From Copromyces sp. CBS 386.78 (lineage: Eukaryota > Ascomycota > Sordariomycetes > Sordariales > Sordariaceae): a DNA stretch of 64,000 bases. This document shows, piece after piece, positions 1 through 11,665 of this stretch (its first letter is position 1; each line of letters starts with the position of its first letter). The stretch spans positions 248,001 through 312,000 of the forward strand of contig MU839083.1 of assembly GCA_030685235.1 (NCBI GenBank). Direction: 5' to 3'. Both the position numbers and the translations under genes were made by a program. The notes beneath the pieces are model-generated. The model searched no databases. It was not told the DNA's origin and saw only the letters and a list, made by a program, of their open reading frames with translations.

Positions 1-1336
1 GCATCTGTCCTCTCAGCGTCGACCCCTTTCGACAGACCGTACTCGAGAACAAACGAGTTGCCATAAATGGCCGCCTGGTGAAGACAATTCCGCTCATTTA
101 TATCATCCCAGGATTGAACATCGACAAGTCCAGTGTCGAGAAGGACCTTGAGCGCTTCAAGCGAGCCCTCGTTGATGGACGCAAGGAACGTCCGTGTAAC
201 TCGTTCCGCTAGGGAGACATCTGGAGAGCCATCTGGAGCTGCTGTGGCCTTCACACGGTCCAACATATCTTTCAGGGACTCGATGTTTCCTGAGAGAACA
301 GTGTCAAGCAGTAACGTATCGGCATCGCCCTCGTCAGTCCCAAGAAGATGCTGAGTGCTGATGACATGCTCTTCCCTGGTTTCGAAGCTGACGTTGTCAC
401 CATCAGCCCACGCCCCCAGTTCTTGTAAACTGGTGGTCGCTTGGTCTGACAGCTCGCTGATAACGGTTGGGTTGAAGGCCGGTCGTTTCTCGACTACTCT
501 TGAAAGATACAGCTCCTTTGTCTTGGACTTTGCTGTCTTGTCCCACTTCTTCAGGATCTTGGAGAAAGCCGTGCCGTTGATCTCGACGAACTGTTGCAGT
601 TTGTTCAGGTCGTTGACAAACTGCTGGAAACCCTCTTGAAGGGTAGTGAACTTGGTGGATCGTCGTGAGGTTCCGCCGCTTCTTGACCGTAGCGCCTTCT
701 TCTTGTCAAGAAGAGTCTTGAGCCGGATCTTGAGCTCGGCTTCTTTCTGCACATAGCAAGCGTTGACCTTGTCCAACTCTCTGTCCTAGACGACTGTTAG
801 TAGCGCACGCTGCTGAAAGGATAGCTTACGTACTATTTGGAAGAAAAATGTGGCCCTGTTGGCCTGAAGGGCGGACTGGGTATCTAGGTGTTCGCCTGGC
901 GCACGTTGAAGATCCGTTTGGGGGGGTAGAATAGGGGTCGCAGAGAGCTTCTTGATAAGCTATAAGTTCGAAGCGTCAGCAAAGGTGTCACAGTAAATCG
1001 TATCTTGGGAGGGCCAGATGTGGTTGCCAAAATTGTAACAGAGCCAAGAATGTTGATGTAAACCCCTGAATCCAGGCTTGGCAATATCATGATGATGCGA
1101 CTGAGCAGCAACACCATGCGTACGTAACACATACCTTCTTGAGAGCTTTATAGTTTACAAAGCTGGCAGCATACTCGGGAACCTCGAGTTGCCGCTTTTG
1201 TATTTGTTTGCCGAACTTCCTGTAGTGCCATGTGGTCTTAGCGCCCAACGATAACAGATGAAAAGTGAGGGAAGAAGTCTTTTCATCTCATGCCGATGAA
1301 ATCGAAAAAGTGAGACTAGAGATCGAAGACTCACAT
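1..1336 (-). CDS. nuc-2: NUC-2/PHO81-type SPX-ankyrin phosphate regulator, 5' part
   Basis: Partial gene running off the left edge; 332 N-terminal residues are visible. Proposed coding pieces on the minus strand are 1336-1335, 1219-1135, 959-834 and 785-1. The protein opens with MKFGKQIQKRQLEVPEYAAS and continues through FVNYKALKKLIKKLSA, FFFQIDRELDKVNACY and FVEINGTAFSKILKKWDK, which are SPX-domain hallmarks. Around residues 250-332 ankyrin-type repeats begin (SGNIESLKDMLDRVKA; NERNCLHQAAIYGNSFVLEYGLS). In Neurospora, NUC-2 acts above the PREG/PGOV cyclin-CDK to release the NUC-1 activator when phosphate is scarce; SPX domains sense inositol pyrophosphates. The start codon appears split, with A and T at the end of exon 1 and G opening exon 2. 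An alternative is an in-frame ATG at 1612 that would add 92 residues, but the family normally begins at MKFGK. Confidence 0.9.
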
Positions 1337-3250
1337 GGCGCCGAGAGACGGCAACTGACGTGCAGAAGCCTGGCGATGCGGTAATGGGGTTGGTGTTTCG
1401 TGGTGAGACAATGCCGGTAGTTGACCTTCACGGGCTAGCACATGGACAGCTGGGACAAGCCAGCGAGGGAACACAAGACCGATATCACGAGAGATTCGGT
1501 TTGATGGACAGGTTCCGTGCCTGGGGTGATCTGTGATCTGTGAGTCAACTAACAGGTCTTTGCAGGATGCGAAGTGGTGGGAATCCAGCCATAAGATTGT
1601 TGGAGGGCACATACGATCAGTTCCGTCTCCTAATGTCGGGTAAACAGGATGAGACCGATGATGAGGGCCGTTGTGGAGGAACGAGGTCAAAAGTCGAGCG
1701 CCAGATTTGCCTCCGTGGGAATGCGAAGCTTTTGAAGGATCAGGTATGGAGTCGACTAGGACCGTTACTCGTGGAAGGCGCTAGCTAGGTCGGAATTTGA
1801 AGCTTGAAGGTCGGGAACGGAATCCGGATAGACAGGAGGTGGGTGAGTGAATGGACGAGGGAAGCTTCAGATATGCACTGTTGCAGAGGTGAGTGGTCTG
1901 TGAGGGATGGAGTACAAAGTACTGTTGGAAGCTCTCGTCTCGAAAAGATGACCAAGCCTGAGATGGGTCGAGAACCTTTGCGGTTGGCTTTGGTGATATC
2001 AGAAGACCTCGGGCAAAGCGAAAACAGTCGAGGGTGGTTGAGACAGACTTCTTCAACCGAGCAGCTTCCAATGGTTCTTGGAAGCTCCAGTCAAGCTTTT
2101 GAGTAGCCAGGGAGAATAGGGAAGAAAAAAAGCTTGAAGGATGGAAAGGGAAGCTTAAGGTACCCGAACCAAGGTGGGCGGGTGTGTTGAAGTGAGTGGT
2201 TGATGTTCGGTCCCCGAGTCCCATCCACATCGGGTCCCGCGTATAACATGAGGGCCCCGTGGGTGGTTATCGATGGCGAAGTGGGGGCTCCAGCAGGCCC
2301 CGACCTTTAAGAGATCTTAACATGACGGCATCTCACACAGGTGCAAATGCCCGCCAACTGACGTGCATCTCTGTTAAGGATACCGTAGTCTTGGCACGTT
2401 TACCTCTGAACCTCAAGTACCTTACCGGTATCAACACTTCCTCTCCACTTCTCACACTCATCTTGAGACATGTCACTCATGTGCAAAAAGTGTGTTCGTA
2501 ACGAGCAAAAGGTCTCGTGAGCAGTTTGTCGTATCTTGAGAGGTCAGCAGAGCGCACAGTAAGTAGCACGGGTTACCGCAATTGGGGTTCCATCATTGAT
2601 TCTGAGCTTCCAGTCTCATCACCGGCATCCATCCACTATCAGCTGTACATAGCTTTCTCGCCGGTTACATCTCCCAAGTCCCAGCACGGTGACAAGCAAT
2701 GATTGGTTTTCAGCCGTAGGAGAAAAGGGAGGCCCTGCTCTGAGTAGTTCGCATCCTTCGCTTCGACAACAAAAAAAAAGCGGAAAGGTCGAGAAAATAA
2801 TTCGAGCTGGTTGATGTCGTCCAACAAGCCAATGGGAGGGCGTCATCGTGCCATGTGCCTGTGTTACAAGGCTGATTGATGAGCAGTCGTTGCGAAGAGG
2901 GGCATCCCATGCTGGAGCAAGCTAAGTGCGGGGCAAGCATGTGCTGTTGTCCGCTGTTGTGCATATCCAATGTACCGGATCTCACACAAGGGACCGGTTG
3001 GCGATGGGAGCATTCGGAAGAAATGAAAAGCAGGACCATTGGATGACAACCTTGTCCTGCTCGTTGTAGGAAAAAGAAAGAAGAAAACAAGATGTAATGC
3101 AACCCAAAAACAGCTCAGTCTAAAGGTATCGATCAACCTTTGGTTTCACGGATACCTGGCAGCCAGCCTTCAAGCGCTAACATGGACTTATATCTTGATT
3201 TGACAAATTATACCAACTTCCTATTCCCTTATAACAAATGTTGTAATGCT
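1337..3250. other. Intergenic: nuc-2 upstream region and CUE-gene 3' flank
   Basis: About 1.9 kb with no convincing gene. Two minus-strand ORFs here (119 codons ending at 1331; 149 codons, 1781-2230) lie upstream of nuc-2. They lack domain-like sequence and are better read as leader or upstream ORFs if the transcript starts far upstream. A CACGTT, a weaker form of the CACGTG site bound by NUC-1/PHO4-class bHLH factors, lies at 2395-2400. Confidence 0.5.
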
Positions 3251-4826
3251 TTACTTCGCCTGCTCACTCTTCTTCGTCTTATCCCCCTCCACCAAACTAT
3301 CAGCCATAGCATCAGCTGTTGCCTGTCTCAACCTCTCGTGGTCCGCATCCGTCGCTGTCGTATCCTCCATCTTGATCTGACTGCTGCCAGACTGGTTGCG
3401 CCTATGACCATGCTCGAACTCGTCGTCACTGTCTCCCAGGCTAAAGGGATCGTTGTCCGCAATCGGATTCGGGTCAACCGACGAAAGAGGTTGCCACTTG
3501 CTTGTCTTCGTTGCTGATCCAGCAGCGCTGCTACCTCCCGGGGCCGCAGCGGCACTGTCCTTGGACTGGATCCTCGGTGATGCGTCGTAGGCATTGATGT
3601 CTTCCACCGTATCTCTAAACGACACTTTCCTGCCGTCTGAGGACTTGGGAGACTTGGAAGGCGGCGGTGGCCTGAATGCATGGGGGTTGCCGTATAACTG
3701 CTGATGTGTGCTTTGAGCGGTGTAAGGAGCTGTATTGATCGTGTTAGCAACAGTCCCGCATACGACTATATCACAGAACTTACTGCCGTCATTATTGAAC
3801 TTCATGCCCGCAAAGTCATCGCTAAGGATGGTCGGATCGGCATCATAACGGTCATAGTCCGCGCTTCTGCGTTGCTGATTCCGGGTTGGCCTTCCGACAA
3901 ACGCATTACTCTCGTTTTGCCGGCGCTGGTCCTCATCCTCGTCAAAGGTCTCGTCGATCTTCTTCTTGATAGTCGTAAACCATGAGTTGACCTTGCTCTG
4001 CGTCTCCATAAACCCCTTGCGCAAGCTCTCCTTGATAACAGGTAAATCATCGTCAATGAAACTGTGCTCCCGGTCGTCGTACAGCTCATTCGGCTTCAGG
4101 CCGGTTTCCTGCCGAGGACGCGGGGGCATGTGAGGTCCGCGAGCGCCAGTGGGCCCATGGGAAGAGCCCGGGGTTCCGCGGTTCGCAGTTCTGGCCTCAT
4201 ATGCGGCGGTGCTCTCGAAGTGCTCCGCAAGTTGGCGGGCGTATATCTCGTCAGCCTCCAGCTGGGACCTATCGGTGGAAGTCGGGCCACCCGGCTGCTG
4301 CGCCGCGGGCCTCGGGGGAGGCGGCGGGGGTACGTCATCGTTCTGAACTGCATCGGGATCCGTCATCTCGAGGAGAGCGTTGAAGGCGGGCTCGATCTGT
4401 CCGCGGCTGGCCCTAAGGACCGCCTTGATAACAGAAGGTTCGATGGAAGGGAACGCCTCCTTCAGGATCTGCTGGTTCTTTTGCTCCTCGGTCAACGGGC
4501 GGGGAGGCTTCGGCGGAGGGTTCTCGTCAGAGCCAGACGCATTCTGGGTGGCAGCAGTCGTTGTGGTATCAGTGCCCCCCAAGGGGACATTCTCCTGAGC
4601 TTCGTCGTCGTCCATTTCGAGCGGGCGAGCTGTCGTAGGTGATTCGGGCGCGGGTTCTACCGTTGCGTGCTTGGACTGCTCAAAGAAGGAAGGTAAGATT
4701 AGAATACCAGATGACTCCGAAGGTTCGTGGAGAAGGACGAGTTGGATCTGCCAGGTGCTGCAAGATCACCCTGATTTCCGGTGGGGAGAGGGGACTTACA
4801 ACATTGCTGTCGGTTGGCGCAGACAT
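3251..4826 (-). CDS. CUE-domain ubiquitin-binding protein (Cue5/Don1-like)
   Basis: 465 aa from exons 4826-4800, 4675-3784 and 3729-3251. Exon 1 encodes only MSAPTDSNV. A CUE domain lies at about residues 71-115 (QQILKEAFPSIEPSVIKAVL ... GQIEPAFNALLEM), with the FP and LL signatures of CUE folds. Proline-rich stretches flank it and the C-terminal half is low-complexity and acidic. Residues 385-388 (WQPL, bases 3485-3496) fit a W-x-x-L Atg8-interacting motif just before an acidic stretch. Yeast Cue5 is an aggrephagy receptor that links ubiquitin to Atg8, so that role is inferred here. The second intron (3783-3730, GTAAGT...ACAG) is 54 nt, keeps frame and has no stop, so retention would insert 18 residues. 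The gene is divergent from vps20. Confidence 0.88.
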
Positions 4827-5662
4827 GACGGGCCACCTGGACTCCTGGAAAACGTTTGGTATTTTGATGAATGTGGAAGCTTAGTGTTGAACCGAAAGCA
4901 ATTTCACAGGACGGTTGGTTGGAAGATTCAAGACGATGGGGGATGTTGGTAACCTAGTTCAAGGATGGTTGAAATGGTCAAACAGTAGTAGCGAGGTAGC
5001 CTGGACACCTGGATAGTGTAATTGTGCAGCCTATCTGCAGAACGGTGGAGATGGTGTGTCACAGCCAATTAGGTAACCGAACGACTGGGGGTTCACGCTG
5101 TTGCAATGTTCGCGCTTTGTCTACATACTCGGTGGATGTCCAGATGGCATAAGATATGATGCCTGATCAAGAGACTCGGATGCTGCTTTCTCCTGTTTGG
5201 AACAATCTTGGTTTGGGACGGGATCACGGCATCGCATGCGCGCTTCACTTGGGCTGCGGGGGGCCCATTCATGCCATGGTCCGATTACGTCGCCCAGGGA
5301 CCTGAGCCACAATGACGGGCGGGTGTGACTGATAAGGGATTTGGCAGCAGCTGTACCTTACACAATATCTTGGGACAAGCTAACTCACTCTTTCGCTGCT
5401 AGCTTGGTGCATTATTTTGTCCATTGATAAGCCCGGTGACGTCTCATGCCAGCCCCGTGCAATTACCTCTACACCTCCAGCCGGTTCACAAGTCCATCCC
5501 GCTTCCGCATCCACGCTTCCCCGGATCGTCGTCGTGCGCGTGTCTCGTGTGAACGAGACCGACAGCACCCTCCACCGAGGATCTACCTACCAATTCCCAA
5601 CCTCACCTCACCAGACTACCGAATCCAACATTGGACGGAAACCCTTCTCACATGCCGCAATA
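4827..5662. promoter_or_regulatory. Shared divergent promoter region, CUE gene / vps20
   Basis: The 836 bp lie between the start codons of two divergently transcribed genes. No ORF is convincing. The last 200 bp before vps20 are CA/CT-rich, as is usual for fungal leaders. I see no distinct operator or repeat. Confidence 0.5.
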
Positions 5663-6484
5663 ATGGGTAACTCTCCAAGCCGCGTTACGGCGCAAGATAA
5701 GTACGCAACGCATCCAAAGTCAAAGTCCAAACCAAGAATAAGTCGAGTCGAAACTAACCATTCCCTCCCCCAGGGCAATCCTCGACCTAAAAACCCAGCG
5801 CGACAAACTCCACCAATACCAGCGCAAAATCACCGTCCTCACCGACCGCGAAACCGCCATCGCGCGGCAGATGTTAGCCAAGGCCGACAAGCAGCGTGCG
5901 CTTTTGGCTCTCCGACGCAAAAAGTACCAGGAATCGCTTCTCCAGAAAACCGATGCGCAGCTTGAACAACTCGAAAAACTCACGTCGAGCGTGGAGTTTG
6001 CGCTGATACAAAAGGATGTGTTTTTCGGCTTGCAGCAGGGGACGAAAGTTCTGAAAGAAATCCATGCGGAGATGGGTGGGCTGGAACACGTGGAGAAGAT
6101 GATGGGGGAGACGGCGGAGGAGGTTGCTTATCAGCAGGTTTGTCTTCTTCATTCCTTTCATCCTGTTCTGGGGGGATTGTCGGGGATGTTAAGTGGGTGG
6201 ATGGCTAATGATGTGGACCAAAAAAATAGGAAGTAAGCGAAATGCTAGGAGGCCGCATTTCCAACCAGGACGAAGACGAAGTCGAAGAAGAGTTGGCCGC
6301 GTTGGAGGCTGAGGTGGCTGCTAAGAGCAGGCCGGTGTCGGTACAGCCAGTGCCACAGGTGCCGCTACCGAATGTTCCCGACACCGAGTTACCGTCGACC
6401 CCGTCGAGAGTTGAAGAAGAGAGGCAGCAGCAGCAGCGACAGCAACGACAGAAGCAAGAGGAGAGACAGGCTATGTTGGCTTGA
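5663..6484 (+). CDS. vps20: ESCRT-III subunit Vps20 (CHMP6)
   Basis: 218 aa from exons 5663-5700, 5774-6137 and 6230-6484. The N-terminus MGNSPSRVTAQDK carries Gly2 with a small residue context for N-myristoylation, as in Vps20/CHMP6. It is followed by the basic helical Snf7 core (AILDLKTQRDKLHQYQRKI; REKxxA-like ARQMLAKADKQRALLALRRK; LLQKTDAQLEQLEKLTSSVE). The acidic C-terminus has EVSEMLGGRISNQDEDEVEE, then a Q-rich tail typical of the Snf7 family, which is autoinhibitory and carries MIT-interacting motifs. Yeast Vps20 is about 221 aa. Vps20 nucleates ESCRT-III on endosomes downstream of ESCRT-II. Introns are GT-AG, with a GCTAAT branch in the second. Confidence 0.95.
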
Positions 6485-7380
6485 TGATGGTGATGGATTG
6501 ATGATGGGTTATGAATATATTATAAACAGAGTGGAGAGGTGTTCTGGAGTTTCTTGGTTACATGGAGATTCTTGGGTTCAATACGCTTAGGGGCATCATG
6601 AAGTCATTTGGGGGATTACTGTGAATACCCCTCATATCTGTATTTTGGGCTATGAAAGAGTGAGGAATTCGTCAAATCATTGTCTGCTCAGATACTGCGG
6701 ACAACACGTTCGCATTCTACCACCGACTCGTTTCTATTGCCAGTCGACTGTCCAATTCACGATGCAAACTTCGTTCTTACAACTTGCGGATCAACTTATT
6801 CATTGCACGTTGTTTCAGGATTCGCCAATGCGCTGCTATGAGCATGTTCACATGCCCAGCGATCCCCTCCTCATCTACATGGCTCTTGAAAGCAAAAGTA
6901 ATACAACACCCTACACCATACACCATGGTCTTACTTGGTCTAATGCTGAAAACATTGGTATGCAATACGCCATGATCCCGTGTCATTTCCACCTCCTTTT
7001 ACAATAGAAGATACGCTCCTGATGCTCCTCTCAACGAAAAATACAAAACCCGCCTGATACATAAATGTTCCATGCTCTTGAGCCTGTTTTAAACACCAGA
7101 AAATGCAAGCTGCCACCCATACACGATAATCATAACGCCTGGTCATGCATCTCTTAACAACATGCCTCCGCTCCAGTCCTTGGATATCCACAGGGTATCT
7201 TCACACTATGTATGTAAGGCCTTGTCACTCATTCGTCGCTGGAAAGGTTGAGAAGGAACGTGCTAACAGACCCGCACGAAAGGTCCTACAGGAAAATCAA
7301 CAGTAGGCTGGTTGGCCCGACGTGAGATCCCTTCGTATGCCACAATGTCGCTCTATTGTACGACACCGCCACCGCGTCTT
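6485..7380. other. Convergent 3' region between vps20 and DUF2293 gene
   Basis: About 0.9 kb of relatively AT-rich sequence separating two convergent genes. Only short uninformative ORFs are present. It probably holds the two 3' UTRs and polyadenylation signals. Confidence 0.5.
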
Positions 7381-10322
7381 CTAGTGATGCGGCGGGTACG
7401 TAGAAACTGGCGCGTATACGGGAGTCCGCAATGGCGCATGTGTGGCTTCAGGTTGTCCGTGGTACCGGTAGTCGTGACCCAAGGGAATGTACGTAGCAAC
7501 AGGTTGAAAGTGCCCGTCAGTTCTGCGAAACCATTGATTAGTACCTGTCGGGAAAATAATTGTGTTGCGGAGGGAAACTTGCTCAATACCCAGGACTCTT
7601 TCCTGCCGCTTTACACTACCACTTGGATATCCATCGGCATGGCGTTTGATGCCTGATACAACCTCCTCAGAGCGATGGTCGGCGGGTTGCTGATACCTTC
7701 CAATCACGCGCTCGGTTCGCGGATAAGTCGTGTGACCTGACTGAGAGTCGTGGATCCGCTCGCCCTCACGGTAGACTTGCCCATAGTCTTGAGGACGTGA
7801 AGCCGTCGGCCGAGAGTCGTACAACTCCACATCCACTGGCACTGGCTGGGAGCCGTGACGTTTTGGAAACTTGTTGGACACCCTTACGATCTCAGCAAAG
7901 TCTCCTAGTTGGTCCTCGACATACTGGCCGTTTCTAGGGTCAGAACGCCACCTGTCGCGGTCCCCAACATAGATAGCGCCTGATTGATTAACGTCTTCGT
8001 GTTCTCTTCTAGGCGGTGGTGGAGGGCGTGCCTCTTGAGAGTAGCGCGCCGGTACTACACTCTCATGCCTCACTGGTCCGGGAGAATCGTGGATCACAAT
8101 CGGACGGACCTCCGACCTAGGATAAGCGTTGTCCTCTCTGATCCATGACTGGGTATCCGCTCTGACGGGCTGTCCGTAATCACGGTATGAGGGCATGTCA
8201 TGGGGGTTACCAGTGCCTGCAACTTGAGCATACGCCCGAGTCATAACACGCGGTTGCGAGCTAACCACGATATAAGACTCGGGGCGTGCAGCAGGCGCCG
8301 TGGCGGTTCGGATGCCTTCACTTCGAGGTGGAAGCGTGATGAATTCTTCCCGAGTGTTCAGTGTGTAATGCACCTGCCTACTGGGCATATCGTTATGGGC
8401 CTCCCGCGGCTGCCTGTACTCCTGACCAGGAAACTCGGTCGGGAACTTTGCAACATCTGGGGATCTTTCCTCAACGGACGGCACGAGATAGTCCCTGAGG
8501 TCTTCGCCGTCATGTCTTACCCGTTCGACAACAGCGCCGGCATGAGAAGCAGCTTGAGGCCCAACTATAGGTCTGGAGCTGTTCCTAAGCGGCAGGCGTT
8601 GAACAGGCCAGTCCTGTCCACGGTAAAGATTGGAATCACCCACTCGTGGTGCCGATTCGACAAAACCAGGCCGCTGCACACTGCTGTAAGACGGCCCCGA
8701 TTGTTGAGAGACATTTTCGTAGACATATCGCGCTGGTTGTAGTGGTTCCCTTGTGTAGTATATACCTTGATCCATCGGGCGGACATTCTCAGGCCCAGTA
8801 GGCTGCCAAGGTTGAGGTACCCGATTGGCTGACCTGTCGATGCCATCTGTGGCGGTAGGGCTGGGCACATGCTCAACATTCCCAAGCCGCTGACGCTCGA
8901 CTGCCTGGCTCCAGGCCTGACCGACAGCTCGGTACCTGTTGAAGCCACGTTCGGCTCTCTTTGCAGCCAGTCTCTCCTTTCGGGCTTCCTTCTTGGCCTT
9001 CTTCTTGTTTGCTCTTCGCGAGATTGCTGGGCCTGGTTGAGCATGACTGGGCTGAGTTAGATCGACAGTTGGGGGAGATGGCTTCGGGGCTGGGACAGGC
9101 AGCGTGGATCGGACCCGCGCGGTCTCCTTATCTGGCGAAACCTCTTCCACTGAAGAGGTGTCAGAAGATTGATCCTCGTCATCGTCGTCCTCGTCTTCAT
9201 CATCGCTTTCCGAGTCCGAAATGACGACAACTTCGGCCAAGATTTCGTCAAGCTGGTCGCGGCCCGTCTCCTCATCTCCTCGCCACTTGACCAGGTAGTC
9301 GAGACAGAGACCCTCAACGGCTTTCCTAGCATTGACATAGCTTGTTTCTCTTAGAAGCTTGTCATATCTCGTGTGGTTATGTCTGATATGAGCAAGAACA
9401 GCGAGCTGAACACGACGTGAAAGCGTAACATGAGCAGCAAGACCGACCGGCGGATCCTTTTTGTCTTTTAGTCGTGCCTAGAACAGAGAAAAGTAAGTAC
9501 GTGAATCCACCCAAGGAATTTGTTTCGACGGTTTATCAATATGGATGGTGCGCCTACCTTGTTGAACGAGTGTTCAAGAATCATTTGGCGGTCGGTGTTC
9601 GGTATACGCGGAAACAGATCCCTTATAGCTGCGTCAGCTTGCTTGTTGATGTCTTCTTGTTTCTCTGGGATGGGCTCCGGTTGGCCGGCGCCTGTATCAG
9701 GTGTAGGCAGTTCCGAGTCTTGTCCCAATTGTTGACGTGCCTGCTCGACAATGGACTCTCGAACGTGAATACCAACACGGTTCAGATGGCGACTAAGCTC
9801 CTTGGAGAACTGGCCGTTGGAAGACTACAAAGCGTAGTGTCAGAATATGGTCAGGTTGAAGGTGGGAAGGCAGATTTTATTACAAACCGTGACGATAAAG
9901 ATCATGGCACCATGCTCTCGGGAAAGCTCTTTACAAGCAGAAGTCAAGGTGGGATTGCCAATGGGCACAAACTCGAAGCCCGGCGGGGGCTCCCGATTCT
10001 CGGTGAACTGTTGCTTGTTAGTCAACGCATTACTCTCCCAAACGCACACATGCCAGCGCTTGTTTGGCGCATAGATAGATGTCCAGTTCCGGTCGGTCAT
10101 TACCTCGATCTCCAGCTTCTTCTTCTTGTCCTTGTTCTCAATGAACTCAAACCAGGACTTGTGTTTGGATGAACACTGTGGTCGGTCAGGCTTGGCTACC
10201 AGGCCAGCGGGGAGCGGCGCAGTCCAGTCCATGATATTGCCCTTGCGATCCCTCTGATGCCGTGCTTTGGCATGATCTCCCCTGGCCGCGCCATGGCCAG
10301 TGGTTCTCTTCTCTCTACCCAT
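7381..10322 (-). CDS. DUF2293-type fungal protein with long disordered tail
   Basis: 932 aa from exons 10322-9888, 9824-9558 and 9477-7381. The start is the ATG at 10322; the ORF runs 12 bases further upstream but only to a TTG. The N-terminal 145 residues are basic (HAKARHQRDRKGNIMDW, KHKSWFEFIENKDKKKKLE). The spliced junction of exons 2 and 3 gives AAIRDLFPRIPNTDRQMILE, then HVTLSRRVQLAVLAHIRHNH TRYDKLL and ARKAVEG, which I recognise as the DUF2293 signature of fungal proteins. Then come an acidic run (SDSESDDEDEDDDDEDQ), a short lysine/arginine-rich segment and about 500 residues of low-complexity, R/P/Y/Q-rich sequence. The function is unknown. Acidic and basic patches hint at a nuclear role, which is inference only. 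Confidence 0.85.
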
Positions 10323-11665
10323 ATCGGTCGACAATAGCCTACAACCCCAGCATGAAAGCGCAACAGTCAGCAGCCTTTTTGGTTCACGCCACGCTTATAC
10401 CTTTGGTGCGGAGCAATCAAGACAAGCAGCGCGGGGTTATCCTTCAAAGGGTCCTCGTGGTGAACTGGAGGCAAAGAAAGCAGACGAAGACTGAATCCGA
10501 GGCCGGGCGGGCTGTCGCGATGGCTTTCGCTCTGTTCAGCTGTGGACGGCGTCGCCTTCGAGCAAGCGAAGCAAGATCAATACTTGCGCAGATGATGAGA
10601 AGGAAAACTGAAACGAGAACAGGCGCAGAACGAGGAGTAGAAAAGAACGTCGACTTCTTGTTCAGCTAGACGTGAAGAGAAGCAAGCCGCGACAAAGATA
10701 GGCGCGGTAAGAGAACTGCGAGGATTTGTGATGCCACGGAGTGCGAAAGCAACGAGATCTCTCGTCAGTTTCCGATACCACGCGGTCTTTTGTTCTCTTT
10801 CGCGCTTCGCAGAAAGCTGGGAATCTCAAGAACCGTTCAAGTTCAAATTGGTGGGGGAGTAGTAGTAGTAGGGGCTACAGCGACAACTGAAAGAAGCAGG
10901 GCACAAGTCGAAATGTGCGCAAGGGTTCAAGAAGTCGGATCTGAAGTTGTCCTGCAGAAAGGCCGCGGTCAAGTCAGATGAAGGCAGGTGTCAAGTTCGG
11001 CGCTGCTTTTTCAACTGATGTGGATGTTGGAGGACAGGACGGATGAGCGATGGAATGACAGGCGGAAAGCAAGAACAGGCAATTGAGTCGAAGGGCCGGG
11101 AGACACCTGCAGAAGGCAGAAAACAGAGTTCGGGCTGGCGGCCCACATGACTGCGATGACGGGAGGCGGAATGAGTGGGGCCTGACACTGCCCGCGCGTC
11201 CAGCCCAATGTTGCAACTTCTCGCTGAGAATGGTTTCACGTGCGCCACAATGTCCTCTGGCGCCACACTTTGCACGACGTGACCATTATCGCAACTTCCA
11301 TCATTGCAACCATCACGGCAATTGGACTGTGATTGCAGTGCTGCCTGGACGGGGAACGTACCTTCCCTTTTGAACAACACTACCTTAGGTAAAGCAGCCA
11401 AGTATTTCGCGACAGTAACTCGGGCACCGCTTTCTCTTCGGCAAGAACGATAAACCCAAGCAACTTTTGCATTGAAGACGAAATCGGGACGGCATTAGCA
11501 CCTGTCGGGTGTCGTGACAAAAATATAATTATCGACCGCCTCACACTGCTGTAGGTTTACTTCAATCAGAGCGAGTATCGTGTATAAGTCGCCATCTCCT
11601 GGTCATTACTACCATCGTTTTTCTGAACACTTTTCCCACCACTGAATGCTTGAGCTTTCCTCAAA
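10323..11665. promoter_or_regulatory. Shared divergent promoter region, DUF2293 gene / DHX35 gene
   Basis: 1.34 kb between two divergent start codons, with no convincing gene. It holds a CACGTG palindrome at 11237-11242 and an ATAATTAT element around 11523-11530. Short ORFs on both strands have no protein-like features. Confidence 0.45.
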
